Shown here: positions 27,815 through 37,665 of the stretch, one piece after another
Layout of the letters: each line of letters starts with the position of its first letter
Numbering within the stretch: the first letter of the stretch is position 1
Source: Spirosoma telluris
GTDB taxonomy: Bacteria > Bacteroidota > Bacteroidia > Cytophagales > Spirosomataceae
Length of the DNA: 64,000 bases
NCBI GenBank assembly: GCA_003259005.1
Contig: QLII01000001.1
Coordinates: forward strand, 6,439,001 to 6,503,000
Reading direction: 5' to 3'
The notes under the pieces: model-generated
The model's database searches: none
Told to the model about the DNA's origin: nothing
The model's input: only the letters and a program-made list of their open reading frames with translations
Position numbers and translations under genes: made by a program

Positions 27815-29733
27815 TTCTTTTTTGTAGTTATCAGAATGACACCATTTAATCCTTTTGCTCCATACCGGAATCTTGCTGCCGCATCTTTTAGTACGGTTAT
27901 ATTCTCAATGTTTTCGGGCTTTAGGTTGAAAATGGTTGGTACTTCAATACCGTCAAGAATATAAAGAGGCTCTCCTCCGTTTAATGCCTGGCTGCGAATG
28001 GTGATCAATGCTCTTGATTCTTGCAGCGAATCAGGCAGACGCATTGAGTATCGCTCTTTACTGCCATTTGTGAGATCATCATAGAGCGCGTAACGCCCAT
28101 TCTTGCTATTATCAAGTATAACGCCCTTTTTTTGTATGGACTCAGGCTGAGTTGTACTTTCAACTTGCCCCGATCGTTTGTCTTCTCTTTTTTCCAGTGA
28201 GAACTGAATGGGTAAATTGTATTGTACTGATACTACTCTACCATTCTGTTTGCCAGGATTCCATCTAGGCATTTGGCTTACGACGCGTACTGCTTCTTCA
28301 TCGCATCCGCTGCCAATACCTTTCAGTATGCGTAAGCTCTGGATCTCACCCGTTTGCGAGACAATGAACTGAACAAAAACACGACCCTGAACTTTGTTCT
28401 GTTGCGCTTCTGCCGGATAGCGCAAGTTGCGGGTAAGGTATTGGCCTAATGCCTGCATACCACCAGGAAATTCAGGAACCTGTTCGACTACCGTAAAGAT
28501 TTCCCCATTTTGGCTTGTTTGGCTATCCGGTTTGGTTATCGTTGATTGAGCGGCCGGCAAGGGTTCCTGGGTTGGTTCGTAAGCTACAACGACGACTTCA
28601 TTCAGCTTGCTGGATTGAAGGGATAGACTCGCATTAATCGTGTTATGTCCATTTACCTTCACCTCCTGGCTGGTGAAACCAACGAAACTAAACACTAACG
28701 ATCCGCTCTTAGGAACATTGGCTAGTTGGTATTTCCCTTCTGAATCTGTTGATGTTCCCTGAGACGTATTTTTAAGGATAACATTAACCCCTGGTAATGG
28801 CTTTCTATCCACCGCACTCGTTACCTGACCCGAAACGGTGATCGTCTCATCTGTTGCCTGGCTCATGACAGACGCAATTTCTTCCCGTGCCGTGGTCATG
28901 GCCAGTAGACCGAACACCAGCGGAAGTACCAGAATATATTTGCCTAATGCCCAGCGGGTTGTCGCTTTCTGATGTAGCATCACGATACGTTGTTTCAGGA
29001 GCGAAGGATTAAAGAAGCTATTTGTGAGCGCGTCTGGGCCGCTCAAACCAGGTTGAGTGCCGAACGAATAAGCTACTAAGAACCGGGCGTATTCTATGGG
29101 TTGGCTGGCTGGTTGATCGGCTAGAAATTCGTGTACCTGACGTAGCAGTCTGTCCATGAGCCAGAGCGTTGGACACGCCCAGAAAAGCGCCTGTAGTACC
29201 CCCATACCCAGGACATCGGCACTGTGGCATTGCCGGACGTGCACCAATTCGTGCTGAAAAATCAGTTCATTTTGCGTGTCGGCTGGGTTGAGAATAACGT
29301 ACTGAAAAAACGAAAATGTGGGTATTGCCGGATCATTCGGCTGTACCAGCATGTACCCTTCGTGTTGTTGCCGGGGTGATCGACGGATTAACCAGGCCAA
29401 TCGCCCAACCCGAATAGCCAATCGTATCAATAACACCAGCGAAACCAGGCCATATCCCCATATTCCTAGTTGTTCCCAATCGGGGCCGGTTTCACCAGTG
29501 TCAACTGTGATTGTTGACATAGGCAAGGTAATGACTCCTATCGGAACTGGCAAAGTTTCAACCGTTTGCGTAGGCAGAATCACTAACGGCAGAATCAACG
29601 ATAGAATGACTGATGCCAGCAGATAAGCCCGGTTAAGGGTGAAAAACGTATGTCGACGCAACAGTAACCAGTAACAACTCGCAAACAGTAAGCCGTACAG
29701 GTTAGCTTTCAGGAGATAGTCAAGGGCATTCAT
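27811..29733 (-). CDS. M56 peptidase fused to carboxypeptidase-regulatory, TonB and plug-like modules
   Basis: 640 aa. Membrane spans at about 8-25, 36-53, 92-108 and 268-285 surround the zinc motif H161-E-x-x-H165 (FQHELVHVRQ) with H201-EFLAD. After the last span come a carboxypeptidase-regulatory-like domain (about 297-385: SGQVTSAVDRKPLPGVNVIL), a TonB C-terminal domain (about 415-505: PEFPGGMQALGQYLTRNLRYP), and a tail of about 50 residues ending in LKDAAARFRYGAKGLNGVIL, which is the SusC plug signature. Translationally coupled to BlaI upstream (ATGA at 29730) and to the second M56 gene downstream. Confidence 0.9.
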   Translation of the reverse strand: MNALDYLLKANLYGLLFASCYWLLLRRHTFFTLNRAYLLASVILSLILPLVILPTQTVETLPVPIGVITLPMSTITVDTGETGPDWEQLGIWGYGLVSLVLLIRLAIRVGRLAWLIRRSPRQQHEGYMLVQPNDPAIPTFSFFQYVILNPADTQNELIFQHELVHVRQCHSADVLGMGVLQALFWACPTLWLMDRLLRQVHEFLADQPASQPIEYARFLVAYSFGTQPGLSGPDALTNSFFNPSLLKQRIVMLHQKATTRWALGKYILVLPLVFGLLAMTTAREEIASVMSQATDETITVSGQVTSAVDRKPLPGVNVILKNTSQGTSTDSEGKYQLANVPKSGSLVFSFVGFTSQEVKVNGHNTINASLSLQSSKLNEVVVVAYEPTQEPLPAAQSTITKPDSQTSQNGEIFTVVEQVPEFPGGMQALGQYLTRNLRYPAEAQQNKVQGRVFVQFIVSQTGEIQSLRILKGIGSGCDEEAVRVVSQMPRWNPGKQNGRVVSVQYNLPIQFSLEKREDKRSGQVESTTQPESIQKKGVILDNSKNGRYALYDDLTNGSKERYSMRLPDSLQESRALITIRSQALNGGEPLYILDGIEVPTIFNLKPENIENITVLKDAAARFRYGAKGLNGVILITTKKK

Positions 29734-30101
29734 TGGTCTTTCTGTTTGTTTAGGAGTTTGATGATCTCATCGGCTTCTGTCAGGCTAATGTTCTTGTCTT
29801 TTACGAAAAACGACACCAGCTTTTTGAGCGAATTATCGAAGTAGTTCGCCATGAGTTGTTCGGTCTGGAAACGCCGGTACTCCTCCTCCGAAATCAGTGG
29901 AAAGTATTCATGCGTTTTCCCATAGGCGGTATAGCCGACCAGTTCCTTCTTTTCCAGAATACGGATAATCGTCGAAACAGTGTTGTAGGCGGGTTTAGGC
30001 TCGGGGAGTTCGGCCAGTACATCTTTAACGAACGCTTTTTTTAGTTGCCAAAGCACCCGCATAATCTCTTCTTCGGCTTTGGTGAGTTCACGTATTGGCA
30101 T
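29730..30101 (-). CDS. BlaI/MecI/CopY-family transcriptional repressor
   Basis: 123 aa, the usual size. The winged-helix N-terminus reads LTKAEEEIMRVLWQLKKAFVK and PAYNTVSTIIRILEKKELVG, and the C-terminal part is a helical dimerisation domain. In this family M56/BlaR1 partners inactivate the repressor by proteolysis. Here two M56 genes follow in the same operon with ATGA overlaps. Two palindromic operator sites lie directly upstream, so autorepression is very likely. No beta-lactamase gene of the classical type is in the operon. Confidence 0.93.
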   Translation of the reverse strand: MPIRELTKAEEEIMRVLWQLKKAFVKDVLAELPEPKPAYNTVSTIIRILEKKELVGYTAYGKTHEYFPLISEEEYRRFQTEQLMANYFDNSLKKLVSFFVKDKNISLTEADEIIKLLNKQKDQ

Positions 30102-30130
30102 GATTAACAGAAGACTAATTGATTATGATC

Positions 30131-30175
30131 GAAAGGTATGACTAATGTTTTAGTTTCGCAACTAATCATTTAGTT
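30131..30175 (-). promoter_or_regulatory. blaI promoter with twin BlaI-type operators
   Basis: Two palindromes ACTAA-N4-TTAGT lie at 30141-30154 and 30161-30174, exactly 20 bp apart centre to centre, so on the same DNA face. On the minus strand TTG (30161-30159), a 20-bp spacer and TACCTTTC (30138-30131, one mismatch to TAnnTTTG) form a promoter. One operator covers the TTG box and the other fills the spacer, which is the layout expected for autorepression by a BlaI dimer. Confidence 0.75.
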
Positions 30176-30195
30176 GTTTGTTTGAAAAAAAATAA

Positions 30196-30228
30196 AAATC
30201 CCCTTTTCTGCTTAAGAAAAGGGGATTT
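30196..30228 (-). terminator. Rho-independent terminator of the GH2 gene
   Basis: Perfect 14-bp arms (AAATCCCCTTTTCT and complement), loop of five, followed on the minus strand by a long T-rich tract (complement of 30184-30195). It separates the GH2 gene from the blaI promoter. Confidence 0.88.
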
Positions 30229-30251
30229 CAGTATGAGTACTCACGTATAGT

Positions 30252-32172
30252 TTATTTAAACAACGGCGCGTGAATTTTCTGGAGCGTCTCAATGGGAATC
30301 TTGATGACTTCCCGGTCGTAGGTCAATAACCCATTTACTTCACCTTCTACGTCAGTGGTTTGCGTATAAACGGCTGCCGACAAAGCCTGTTTTTGATAAT
30401 ATTCCACGATTTTAGCGTATTTCTTCTCGTATGCTTTCTGCACGACATCTGCCGATTGATAGGTCTGATACCCCCAGTTACGCATCTCAGGATTCCAGAG
30501 ATGACCCTGAACCGGCCAGCCAATGCCACCGAACTCACCAATCACGACGACCCGGTCTGTTTTGGGAGCCGGAGCGTTTGGTTCTTCCTGATACGTATGA
30601 ATATCGTAGAAATCGCCCGCACCGAGGTCATTCCAGCCACTGGACGCGTTGACCGTGCGGCTTGGGTCCATCGCTTTTACCCAATCAGCCAGCCGTTTGT
30701 TGTCATACTGGCCCCAGCCTTCGTTATGCACAACCCAGGTTACAATACTGGGTGATTATGCAGACGGTTCATCATTCGGCGCAGTTCCAGTTCAAATTGT
30801 TCCTTTCCTTTCGACCGGCGGATAGGCTCCGACTGATCACCGGGATATTCGTTCTGCCCTTCCAGAAAGCCAGAGGGCATATCCTGCCAAACCAATATGC
30901 CTAACTTGTCGCAGAGGTAATAATAGCGGTCGGGTTCAACTTTTATGTGTTTGCGGAGCATGTTGAAACCCGATTTTTTCAGGAAATCAATTTCAAATGT
31001 CATGCCTTCATCGGATGGGGGCGTTAGTAAGCCACCGGGCCACCAACCCTGATCGAGTGGGCCGTTCTGAAACACAAATTTGTTGTTCAGCAGTAACACT
31101 GGCTGGTTGGCAACTGGCCCTGCTCCAATGGAAATCTTTCGCATAGCAAAATAGCCAGTTACCACATCGAGCGGATTACCTGTAACCGTTGCGTTGGCAA
31201 AAGCCGTGTTTAATAGGGCATCCTGACGTGGGCGTTTGTTGCGGGGTGTATCACCGAAAGGGTCATTCACCGTAACTAGCTCAGCTTTGAAATTGTAGAG
31301 AAACGGACGATCCGGCGACCACAACTTTGGATTTTTGATGTTCAGCCAGGCTACTCGCCCCGCCCGGACGAGCGTTGTCGCTACGGTTTGGTTGCCGTCT
31401 AAAGCTGTTAGACGAATAGCCGTCGTATAATTATTGGCGGGTTTATCGAGCAATACTTCTACCCGAAGGCGGCTGGAGTCAAGCTCTGGCGTCACTTTTA
31501 CTTCCTCAATGTAGGTTTGCTTAGGAACGGGTTCCATCCAGACAGTTTGCCAGATACCCGAAACCGGTGTGTACCAGATGCCATTCGGATTCATTAATTG
31601 CTTACCGCGTGGCTGTTCGCCATTCGATGTAGGGTCAAGAACACCCAGCATCAACTGATTTTGTCCATCTTTCAGGTAATCCGTAACATCGAAACTAAAG
31701 GCATCTGACCCACCTGTATGCGAGCCTACCAACCCGCCATTGACCCACAGACTACACTCATAATCGACCGCACCGAAATGCAGCAGCACTCGTTGCCCAG
31801 CCCAGTCTTTAGGCACGCTAACGTCCCGGCGATACCACAGTCGCTGATCGGCGGTGAGCGATTTGTTGACCTTCGAAACGGTCGATTCTACACAGAACGG
31901 CACCAGAATCTGGCCATCATAGCGCGTAGGTTGGGGTGCTGTTTTGGGGGTGATGGCATAATCCCACATGCCGTTCAGGTTCTGCCATTGCTGTCGCACC
32001 AGTTGCGGACGCGGGTATTCGCGCCAGGCATTTTCGGGGTGATTTGTTTCTCCCAACGGCTCATGATGGGTGCGGCACGCGGTTGATTGGGAACAGGCGT
32101 TTGGGCAAACGTCATTCCTACGCCTAGCAAAGCGAGGTTTAGGTAAATCGAAAGGAGTCGGGGTGATGGCAT
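30252..32172 (-). pseudogene. Secreted glycoside hydrolase family 2 protein, frame broken twice
   Basis: Three frame segments join into one protein of about 640 aa. Signal peptide MPSPRLLSIYLNLALLGVGMTFAQ is followed by ITP-ENAWREYPRP once one C is added at the C4 run (plus strand 32036-32039). The sugar-binding and Ig-like domains follow (LLHFGAVDYECSLWVNG). The second break at 30750-30752 is repaired by one base, giving HNHPSIVTWVVHNEGWG, the GH2 acid/base region. The likely nucleophile is E in VIGEFGGIG. It may act on beta-galactosides or beta-glucuronides; the sequence does not decide. Both breaks are single losses in G/C runs. Confidence 0.85.
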
Positions 32173-32218
32173 GAATGTATGAGTTGGTTTAGGTAATCGT
32201 TAGGAATTCCCTGAATGG

Positions 32219-32304
32219 TTTTTTGTCATTTCGACGCCAGGAGAAATCTCAAGTTTCGCATTAGTCAAGCTTGAGATTTCTCCTGGCGTCGAAATGACAA
32301 AAAA
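32219..32304. repeat. Long inverted repeat of the GTCATTTCGACG family
   Basis: Perfect 35-bp arms at 32219-32253 and 32270-32304, beginning TTTTTTGTCATTTCGACG. A related copy with 34-bp arms is at 37510-37596. The right arm ends seven bases before the stop of the glutaminase-like gene. Confidence 0.88.
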
Positions 32305-32311
32305 CGAAAGT

Positions 32312-34840
32312 TTACTTGCTCAACTTGCCCTCAAGCATCTTAATGAAATAACCCCCTACTACCGAACGAGCCTGAAAACCAACCTGTTTAGCATTGGTTG
32401 TCTCGTGCCAGTCGGAAAGAGGAACCCGTGAAGGGGTTTCGTTAACGTATTTCCAAACCGGTTTAATGAATGCCTCAAAATCCCGGTCTGATTTGGCAAG
32501 GGTCGCTGTCCAGATAATCCAGTCCGATTTCGTGTAGGTTTTGCGGCTGTCTAAAGGAAGTCCGTATGGCTTTTGCTTCGTCAGGTAGTAGGCAATTTCG
32601 GTTTGCGGAACCTCCTTTGGAAATACATTCATATCCAGTAGCTTATCCCAAACCAGATTGTATTTCTGGCTCCAGGTATCGGACTGATTCTCGAAGGTTA
32701 GATCGTAGTGAGGCAGTTGAGATGCCGTTTTGTCGAGAGCGATCTGTTGCCATTTGGTTGCCATTTCCCGTGCCGTTTTCAGGTAACTTTCAGAGGTTGC
32801 TTTGTCACCCAATTGAGCGGCCATCTGACCATAGGCCGCAATGCCCAGAATAGCTTTTACCGACAGGTTGGCGTTTCGGGCAATGTGCCCGGCGAAGTCA
32901 TCGGTGCAGAGCTGGTTAGCAGGATCGAAGCCGTCTTTTTTGAGGTATTCGACCCAGATGGTCAGCGTTTTCCAGTGTTGTTTCGCATAGTTGGCGTTCC
33001 CTTCTGCACCCGCAATGGCACCCGCCAGGAGCAACATATTACCGCACTCTTCAACAGGCATATCTTCGCCATAGGTTTGACCGTTGGCTAGCGGATACGT
33101 ACCTACATCGTGAGCGGCAAAAGGCTTTTTCCACTGGCCACTTTCCGAGTATTGGAAAATAGGTTCCATCATGCCTTTCAACAGCGTCGGGTTATAAAGC
33201 AAAAACAAGGGAGCCGAGGGATAGGTCACATCAACTGTACCGATGGAGCCATTAGAAAAATTTTCCTTCGACAGGAATAGAGTTTCACCTTTCGGACCCG
33301 CTACAATTTTATGGGCAGCAATTGCCTGCCGATAGGCTAGTACGCACAGATCAGCATACTCTTTGCCGCCCGCTTTTCGGGCATCGGAACGAAGCTTATC
33401 ATCAAATTTCGCGCAGGCCGACCGGAGCCGATCATAGTCTTTCTCGGCTGTTTGTAACAGAGAAGGCATCGTTATTTTTCCATCCCGATTCCACCAGGGG
33501 CGAAGGTTCTGCTTGAAATATTGAACCGAATACAGGTCGTCGTAGGCCAGCATCAGGTGTTTTTCAGTGGATTTCGTTACGTTGCCGAAGTCGAGAACGC
33601 TGGCAACCGCCACGTCAACAGCTGCCCGGGCTTTGTTGCCAGGCACAGCTGCTTTAGTATCGGTAGGGAGTTGACCCATTGTCAGGAAGGCCTGTTTCAA
33701 ACCGGGTGCCATACCATTCCCCGTCTGATTGCCTTTTTCCTGAGGGGCTGCCAGGTAAGCGTAACCCCAGTCGATGCGTACGTTGTCACCTTTTCGGGCC
33801 AGAACAGACTGATCTTCGGTACCAACGGTTTGGTAAATCAAGCCAGGAGCCTGACCTGATTTCATGACCACTTCCTGGCCAATGGTATTGGTTGCCAGCG
33901 TGCCTGACTCACTGAAATAAACCTGCACGGCATGCGACTTCCGATCCTGCGACTTAACCTCGAATGTAACGTAGGTGATAGGTCTTGCTGCCACTTCGAT
34001 CTCTTCCAAAAGCAGGGGAGACAGGAACGTGACGGCCAAATTCACAGGGCCAGCCGTAAACTCGTAGTTGGTTTGCGTTGCCGACACAGTTACACCCGTT
34101 TGCATTGCTGTTGTAATGGCCGAGGCCTTGACCGGATTGACAATACCCACATCGACAAACGAACCACCACGCGGACTCACGCAATGTACGGCTAAAACGT
34201 TTTTGCCTTGCTTCAACGCTTTCTGACCAGCCGCGGGGAAGGGCAGATACATGTATTCGTTGACGTAATCGGGCTTATCTAAAATCTTGGTCCCGTTCAG
34301 GTAAACAACCACGTCATCATCGTGATTGATCGACAGCAACAGTTTCGATGGATCTGCTTTGCCATCATAAGTAAACTCCCGACGGTAATAGATCCCGTCT
34401 TTCATTGACGCATTATCACTGTTTACCCATTTCGTTTTGGCATCGGGCGTATCGCCAAAAGGCCCCGACCCTGATTTCCAGCCACTGGCGTTGAAATCAG
34501 ATTTCTCCCAACCCGCACTGGGTTTAGTCATTGTATATTGAGCGGTGTAGGCTTTTACCTCGCCAGTTGGCAGAATGGCTTCGTAGGTGGTAGGTACAGC
34601 TCCCAGAAATTGATATGCCTTCCCATCCACCCGAATAATGCCTTCCAGCGATTGGGGCTTGCCTGTCCAGTGGCGGGTGGGCGAGTCCGTTAACTTATCT
34701 GTTGTGCTCCAGACACTGAAATAGGGGTCATGCGTAATAAGCGGATAGGCAGGTGGTCGTAACGTCTGGGCGTGAATAAAGAGAAACGACAGCGAAAAAA
34801 GCAGCGTAAGCGAAAGAGAGGAGATGGTATTTTTTAGCAT
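32312..34840 (-). CDS. Secreted glutaminase-A-like protein (DUF4964/DUF5127/DUF4965/DUF1793)
   Basis: 842 aa from ATG 34840, where a signal peptide starts (MLKNTISSLSLTLLFSLSFLFIHAQ). An upstream start would add 19 residues without signal character. The N-terminus LRPPAYPLITHDPYFSVWS and central VDVTYPSAPLFLLYNPTLL, ECGNMLLLAGAIAG and WIIWTATLAKSD match the fungal/bacterial GtaA-like four-domain family, whose C-terminal half is an (alpha/alpha) barrel. An inserted sandwich domain (about 150-245: LLLSINHDDDVVVYLNG) looks like a galactose-binding module. Some members are called glutaminases, but glycosidase activity is an alternative. Confidence 0.85.
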   Translation of the reverse strand: MLKNTISSLSLTLLFSLSFLFIHAQTLRPPAYPLITHDPYFSVWSTTDKLTDSPTRHWTGKPQSLEGIIRVDGKAYQFLGAVPTTYEAILPTGEVKAYTAQYTMTKPSAGWEKSDFNASGWKSGSGPFGDTPDAKTKWVNSDNASMKDGIYYRREFTYDGKADPSKLLLSINHDDDVVVYLNGTKILDKPDYVNEYMYLPFPAAGQKALKQGKNVLAVHCVSPRGGSFVDVGIVNPVKASAITTAMQTGVTVSATQTNYEFTAGPVNLAVTFLSPLLLEEIEVAARPITYVTFEVKSQDRKSHAVQVYFSESGTLATNTIGQEVVMKSGQAPGLIYQTVGTEDQSVLARKGDNVRIDWGYAYLAAPQEKGNQTGNGMAPGLKQAFLTMGQLPTDTKAAVPGNKARAAVDVAVASVLDFGNVTKSTEKHLMLAYDDLYSVQYFKQNLRPWWNRDGKITMPSLLQTAEKDYDRLRSACAKFDDKLRSDARKAGGKEYADLCVLAYRQAIAAHKIVAGPKGETLFLSKENFSNGSIGTVDVTYPSAPLFLLYNPTLLKGMMEPIFQYSESGQWKKPFAAHDVGTYPLANGQTYGEDMPVEECGNMLLLAGAIAGAEGNANYAKQHWKTLTIWVEYLKKDGFDPANQLCTDDFAGHIARNANLSVKAILGIAAYGQMAAQLGDKATSESYLKTAREMATKWQQIALDKTASQLPHYDLTFENQSDTWSQKYNLVWDKLLDMNVFPKEVPQTEIAYYLTKQKPYGLPLDSRKTYTKSDWIIWTATLAKSDRDFEAFIKPVWKYVNETPSRVPLSDWHETTNAKQVGFQARSVVGGYFIKMLEGKLSK

Positions 34841-35119
34841 TTGAAACGTTGGTTTCAGATAGACATAATGGTTGCTCGAAACATAAACCGGATGCAAGCT
34901 AACCTTTACTTATCGAACCCCAGAATTCTGATCGTTCGTATAAACTGATTATGTCGTTTCAGACTATGATAAGACTTGCTCTGTTTATGAAATGAGTTTA
35001 TATCATAAGACGGTGCCAGGTTACTTCTAAAAAACTGAGCACCTCGTAAAGGGTAGAAGCATCCTTTATAGTCCTTATCTACCCCAAATCCTAAACACTT
35101 AAATTCCTTGGCATTTTCA

Positions 35120-36060
35120 ATGAAACAGGTAATCATACTAGCGGTTGCGCTGCTTACTGGCCTGGCGTCGGTGTCGGTTGCACAGCAGATTTCTAAGGAA
35201 GAACTCATCTTCTTAACCCCGATTGGAAAGGCGAACGCTTCCCGGATGGACGCCCAAAAGTGCCCGATGCCATTTTAAAGCGGATGAAACTGGTGACCCA
35301 TGAAGAAGCCTGGGCTGTCATGAAAGGCGAAAAGTATCGATATCAATATGCGGGTGACTGGCAAATGATTAACCCGGACAGCGTACTGGTAGGACGTGCC
35401 CTGACTGCTACGTTTATGCCTGGCCGACCAGATGTACACCGGGTGACAGATGAGAAAGGGCACACGAAAGATGGTCGGGTGAAATCACAGAACGCCTGGC
35501 CAATTGATATGCTGGTCAGGGGTGATGTCTATGTGGTTGATCAATTTGGGATGCACGAAGATGGTCCAACCATTGGCGATAATCTGGGTAATTCGATTTA
35601 CGCCAAAACGGGCAACGGAATTGTCTACGAAGGCGCTGTTCGGGATGTGGCCGGGTTGAAGGAAATTGGCGGCTTTACGTCCTATTTCAGAAGCTACCAC
35701 CCATCGCACCACAATCCTGAGGGCGACCTGAATACAACTCTGGTTGGTATCAATCGACCAACGCGTATTGGTAAAGTGATGGTGATGCCGGGAGATGTGG
35801 TGTTGGGGCGTGATGGAGGGGTTGCGTTTATTCCGCCCCATCTGGCCGAAAAAGTGGTGAAAACATCGGAGATTATTCGGTTGCGCGACATGTTCGGGCA
35901 CTTGCGGTTACGGGAACAGAAATACACACCGGGCCAGATTGACTCGCGTTGGTCGGATGAAATTGAAAAGGATTTCTCGAAATGGCTCAACGACCACGTC
36001 AGTGAACTCCCCGTCCCCAAAGAGCAAATTCAGGATTACCTCAAAACCCGTACCTGGTAA
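35120..36060 (+). pseudogene. Secreted RraA/HMG-aldolase-like protein, frame broken
   Basis: ATG 35120 opens a signal peptide (MKQVIILAVALLTGLASVSVAQ) and ISKEELIFLTP, then the frame shifts. Adding one C to the C4 run at 35217-35220 gives LTPDWKGERFPDGRPKVPD and continues to the stop at 36060, about 313 aa. The RraA fold signatures are GDNLGNSIYAKTGNGIVYEG and GAVRDVAGLKEIGG, with D as probable Mg2+ ligand. RraA-like proteins include hydroxy-acid and oxaloacetate aldolase/lyases. Export of such a protein is unusual. First gene of the hexuronate locus. Confidence 0.82.
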
Positions 36061-36061
36061 T

Positions 36062-36148
36062 TTTATTAAACACAGAGTCACAGAGAGCACAGAGTTGTAA
36101 CGCTTGGCTTTTTACTATTATATGCTCTGTGGCTCTGTGTTTAATAAA
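36062..36148. repeat. Inverted repeat of the CACAGAG family
   Basis: 24-bp arms at 36062-36085 and 36125-36148 with one difference, core AAACACAGAGTCACAGAG. Homologous in wording to the repeat at 12713-12790. It fills the gap between the RraA-like and enolase-family genes. Confidence 0.82.
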
Positions 36149-36173
36149 TAAATCTTTTCTCCTCTCACAGATT

Positions 36174-37450
36174 ATGACAACATCACGACGTTCCTTTTTG
36201 ACCAAAAGTGTCTTAGCCAGTGTTTTTAGTGCCAGTGCCTTGGCCAGTTTTGGCGAGGGCCTGGAAACGGCTGTTCATCATGCTCCACAATCCTCTGCAC
36301 CCTCCGATCTTAAAATTACTGACATCAAATGTGGCTACATCCGTAATGGGCATAGCCTGTTTGTTAAGATTCACACGAATCAGGGAATCTGGGGTTGTGG
36401 TGAGGCCGTCGATGCCTCCGTTGGGACGTATCATCTGGTGAAATTGATGGGCGAACGGATCAAAGGCAAGAGTCCGCTCAATGTTAACCGGCTGTTTGAA
36501 GATGTTCGCAAGTCTGGTTTCTTTGAGGGGCCCAGGCTGGGATGTACATATCAGTGCTCTCGGCGGTGGAAACGGCACTCTGGGATCTGACCGGGAAAGC
36601 GCTCGGGATGCCTGTTTACCAATTGCTGGGTGGGAAATTTCGGGATAAAATCCGGGTTTACTGCGATACGGGAGCTTACCGCGAAACGGATACCAGTGCG
36701 GAGGCTTTCGGGAAAAGCGCTAAAAAAGCGGTCGATATGGGCTTCAATGCCGTGAAATACGACATCGACGAACGCAACGATCCCAATAAATACGACGCTT
36801 ACAACTGGACTGCCAGCCAGGGCGAACTGGAGCGGATGTATAACCAGATTGCCGGTGTTCGCAAAGCCGTTGGACCGAAAGTTGACATCTGTGTAGACAT
36901 GCACGGACGCTACGACATGACCACGGGTCGGCGGGTGGCCAAGATGATGGAGCCACTAAATCTGCTGTTTCTGGAAGAACCCATTCCTGCCGAGAATCCC
37001 GAAGCGTACAAGCAAATTCGGGAAGCCTCCAACACCCCGATCTGCGCGGGCGAGAACCACTATCTGGCACATGGATTCCGTAAACTTCTCGAAATCGGAG
37101 CCGTCGATATTATCATGCCCGATTTGCAGAAAGCGGGCGGCCTGGGCGAAGGCCAACGGATTGCCAATCTGGCAAATTTGTATTACGTACCCTTTGCTCC
37201 ACACATGGTAGCGTCGTATCTGGGGGCTATGGCGTCGAGCCATGTCTGTGCATCGGTACCGAACTTCCTGATTCTGGAATGGCAGATTTATTTCCACGAG
37301 GAGCCGATGTTCAAAGAAATAGTCACCTTCGATGGGCCAATGGTGGACAAAGGCTTCATCCCGCTATCCAATAAGCCAGGTATTGGTGTGGAAATCAATG
37401 AAGAAGGCATGAAAAAGTATGCTCCAAAAGACGTTCCGTTTTTTGTGTAG
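36174..37450 (+). pseudogene. Enolase-superfamily (mandelate racemase-like) dehydratase with Tat signal, frame broken
   Basis: About 425 aa after repair. ATG 36174 opens a twin-arginine signal (MTTSRRSFLTKSVLAS). The frame breaks in a G4 run at 36527-36530; a fifth G yields FFEGAQAGMYISVLSAVE. Metal ligands are D in CVDMHGR, E in FLEEP and E in CAGEN; the general-base histidine is in FAPHM. The second lysine-type motif reads VKYDID, so it lacks the KxK of racemases. Probably an acid-sugar dehydratase (galactonate, galactarate or similar). The periplasmic address is unusual. Upstream of the MFS transporter. Confidence 0.83.
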
Positions 37451-37509
37451 ATGTTGTGTTTTTGACAGGGAGGAGGCTTAAACTTTCTCAAATAAAACGG
37501 GAATCAGTA

Positions 37510-37596
37510 TTTTTTGTCATTCCGACGAAAGGAGGAATCTCAAAGTCTCTTATTAATCAAGCTTGAGATTCCTCCTTTCGTCGGAATGACAAAAAA
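37510..37596. repeat. Long inverted repeat of the GTCATTTCGACG family
   Basis: Perfect 34-bp arms at 37510-37543 and 37563-37596, beginning TTTTTTGTCATTCCGACG. Clearly the same family as 32219-32304, with compensating changes in both arms. Confidence 0.88.
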
Positions 37597-37665
37597 ATCT
37601 CACTTGTCAATTGAAATATAAAAGTTTAAACAACTTTTACTGAAACTCATTGATCAAATTTTCCA

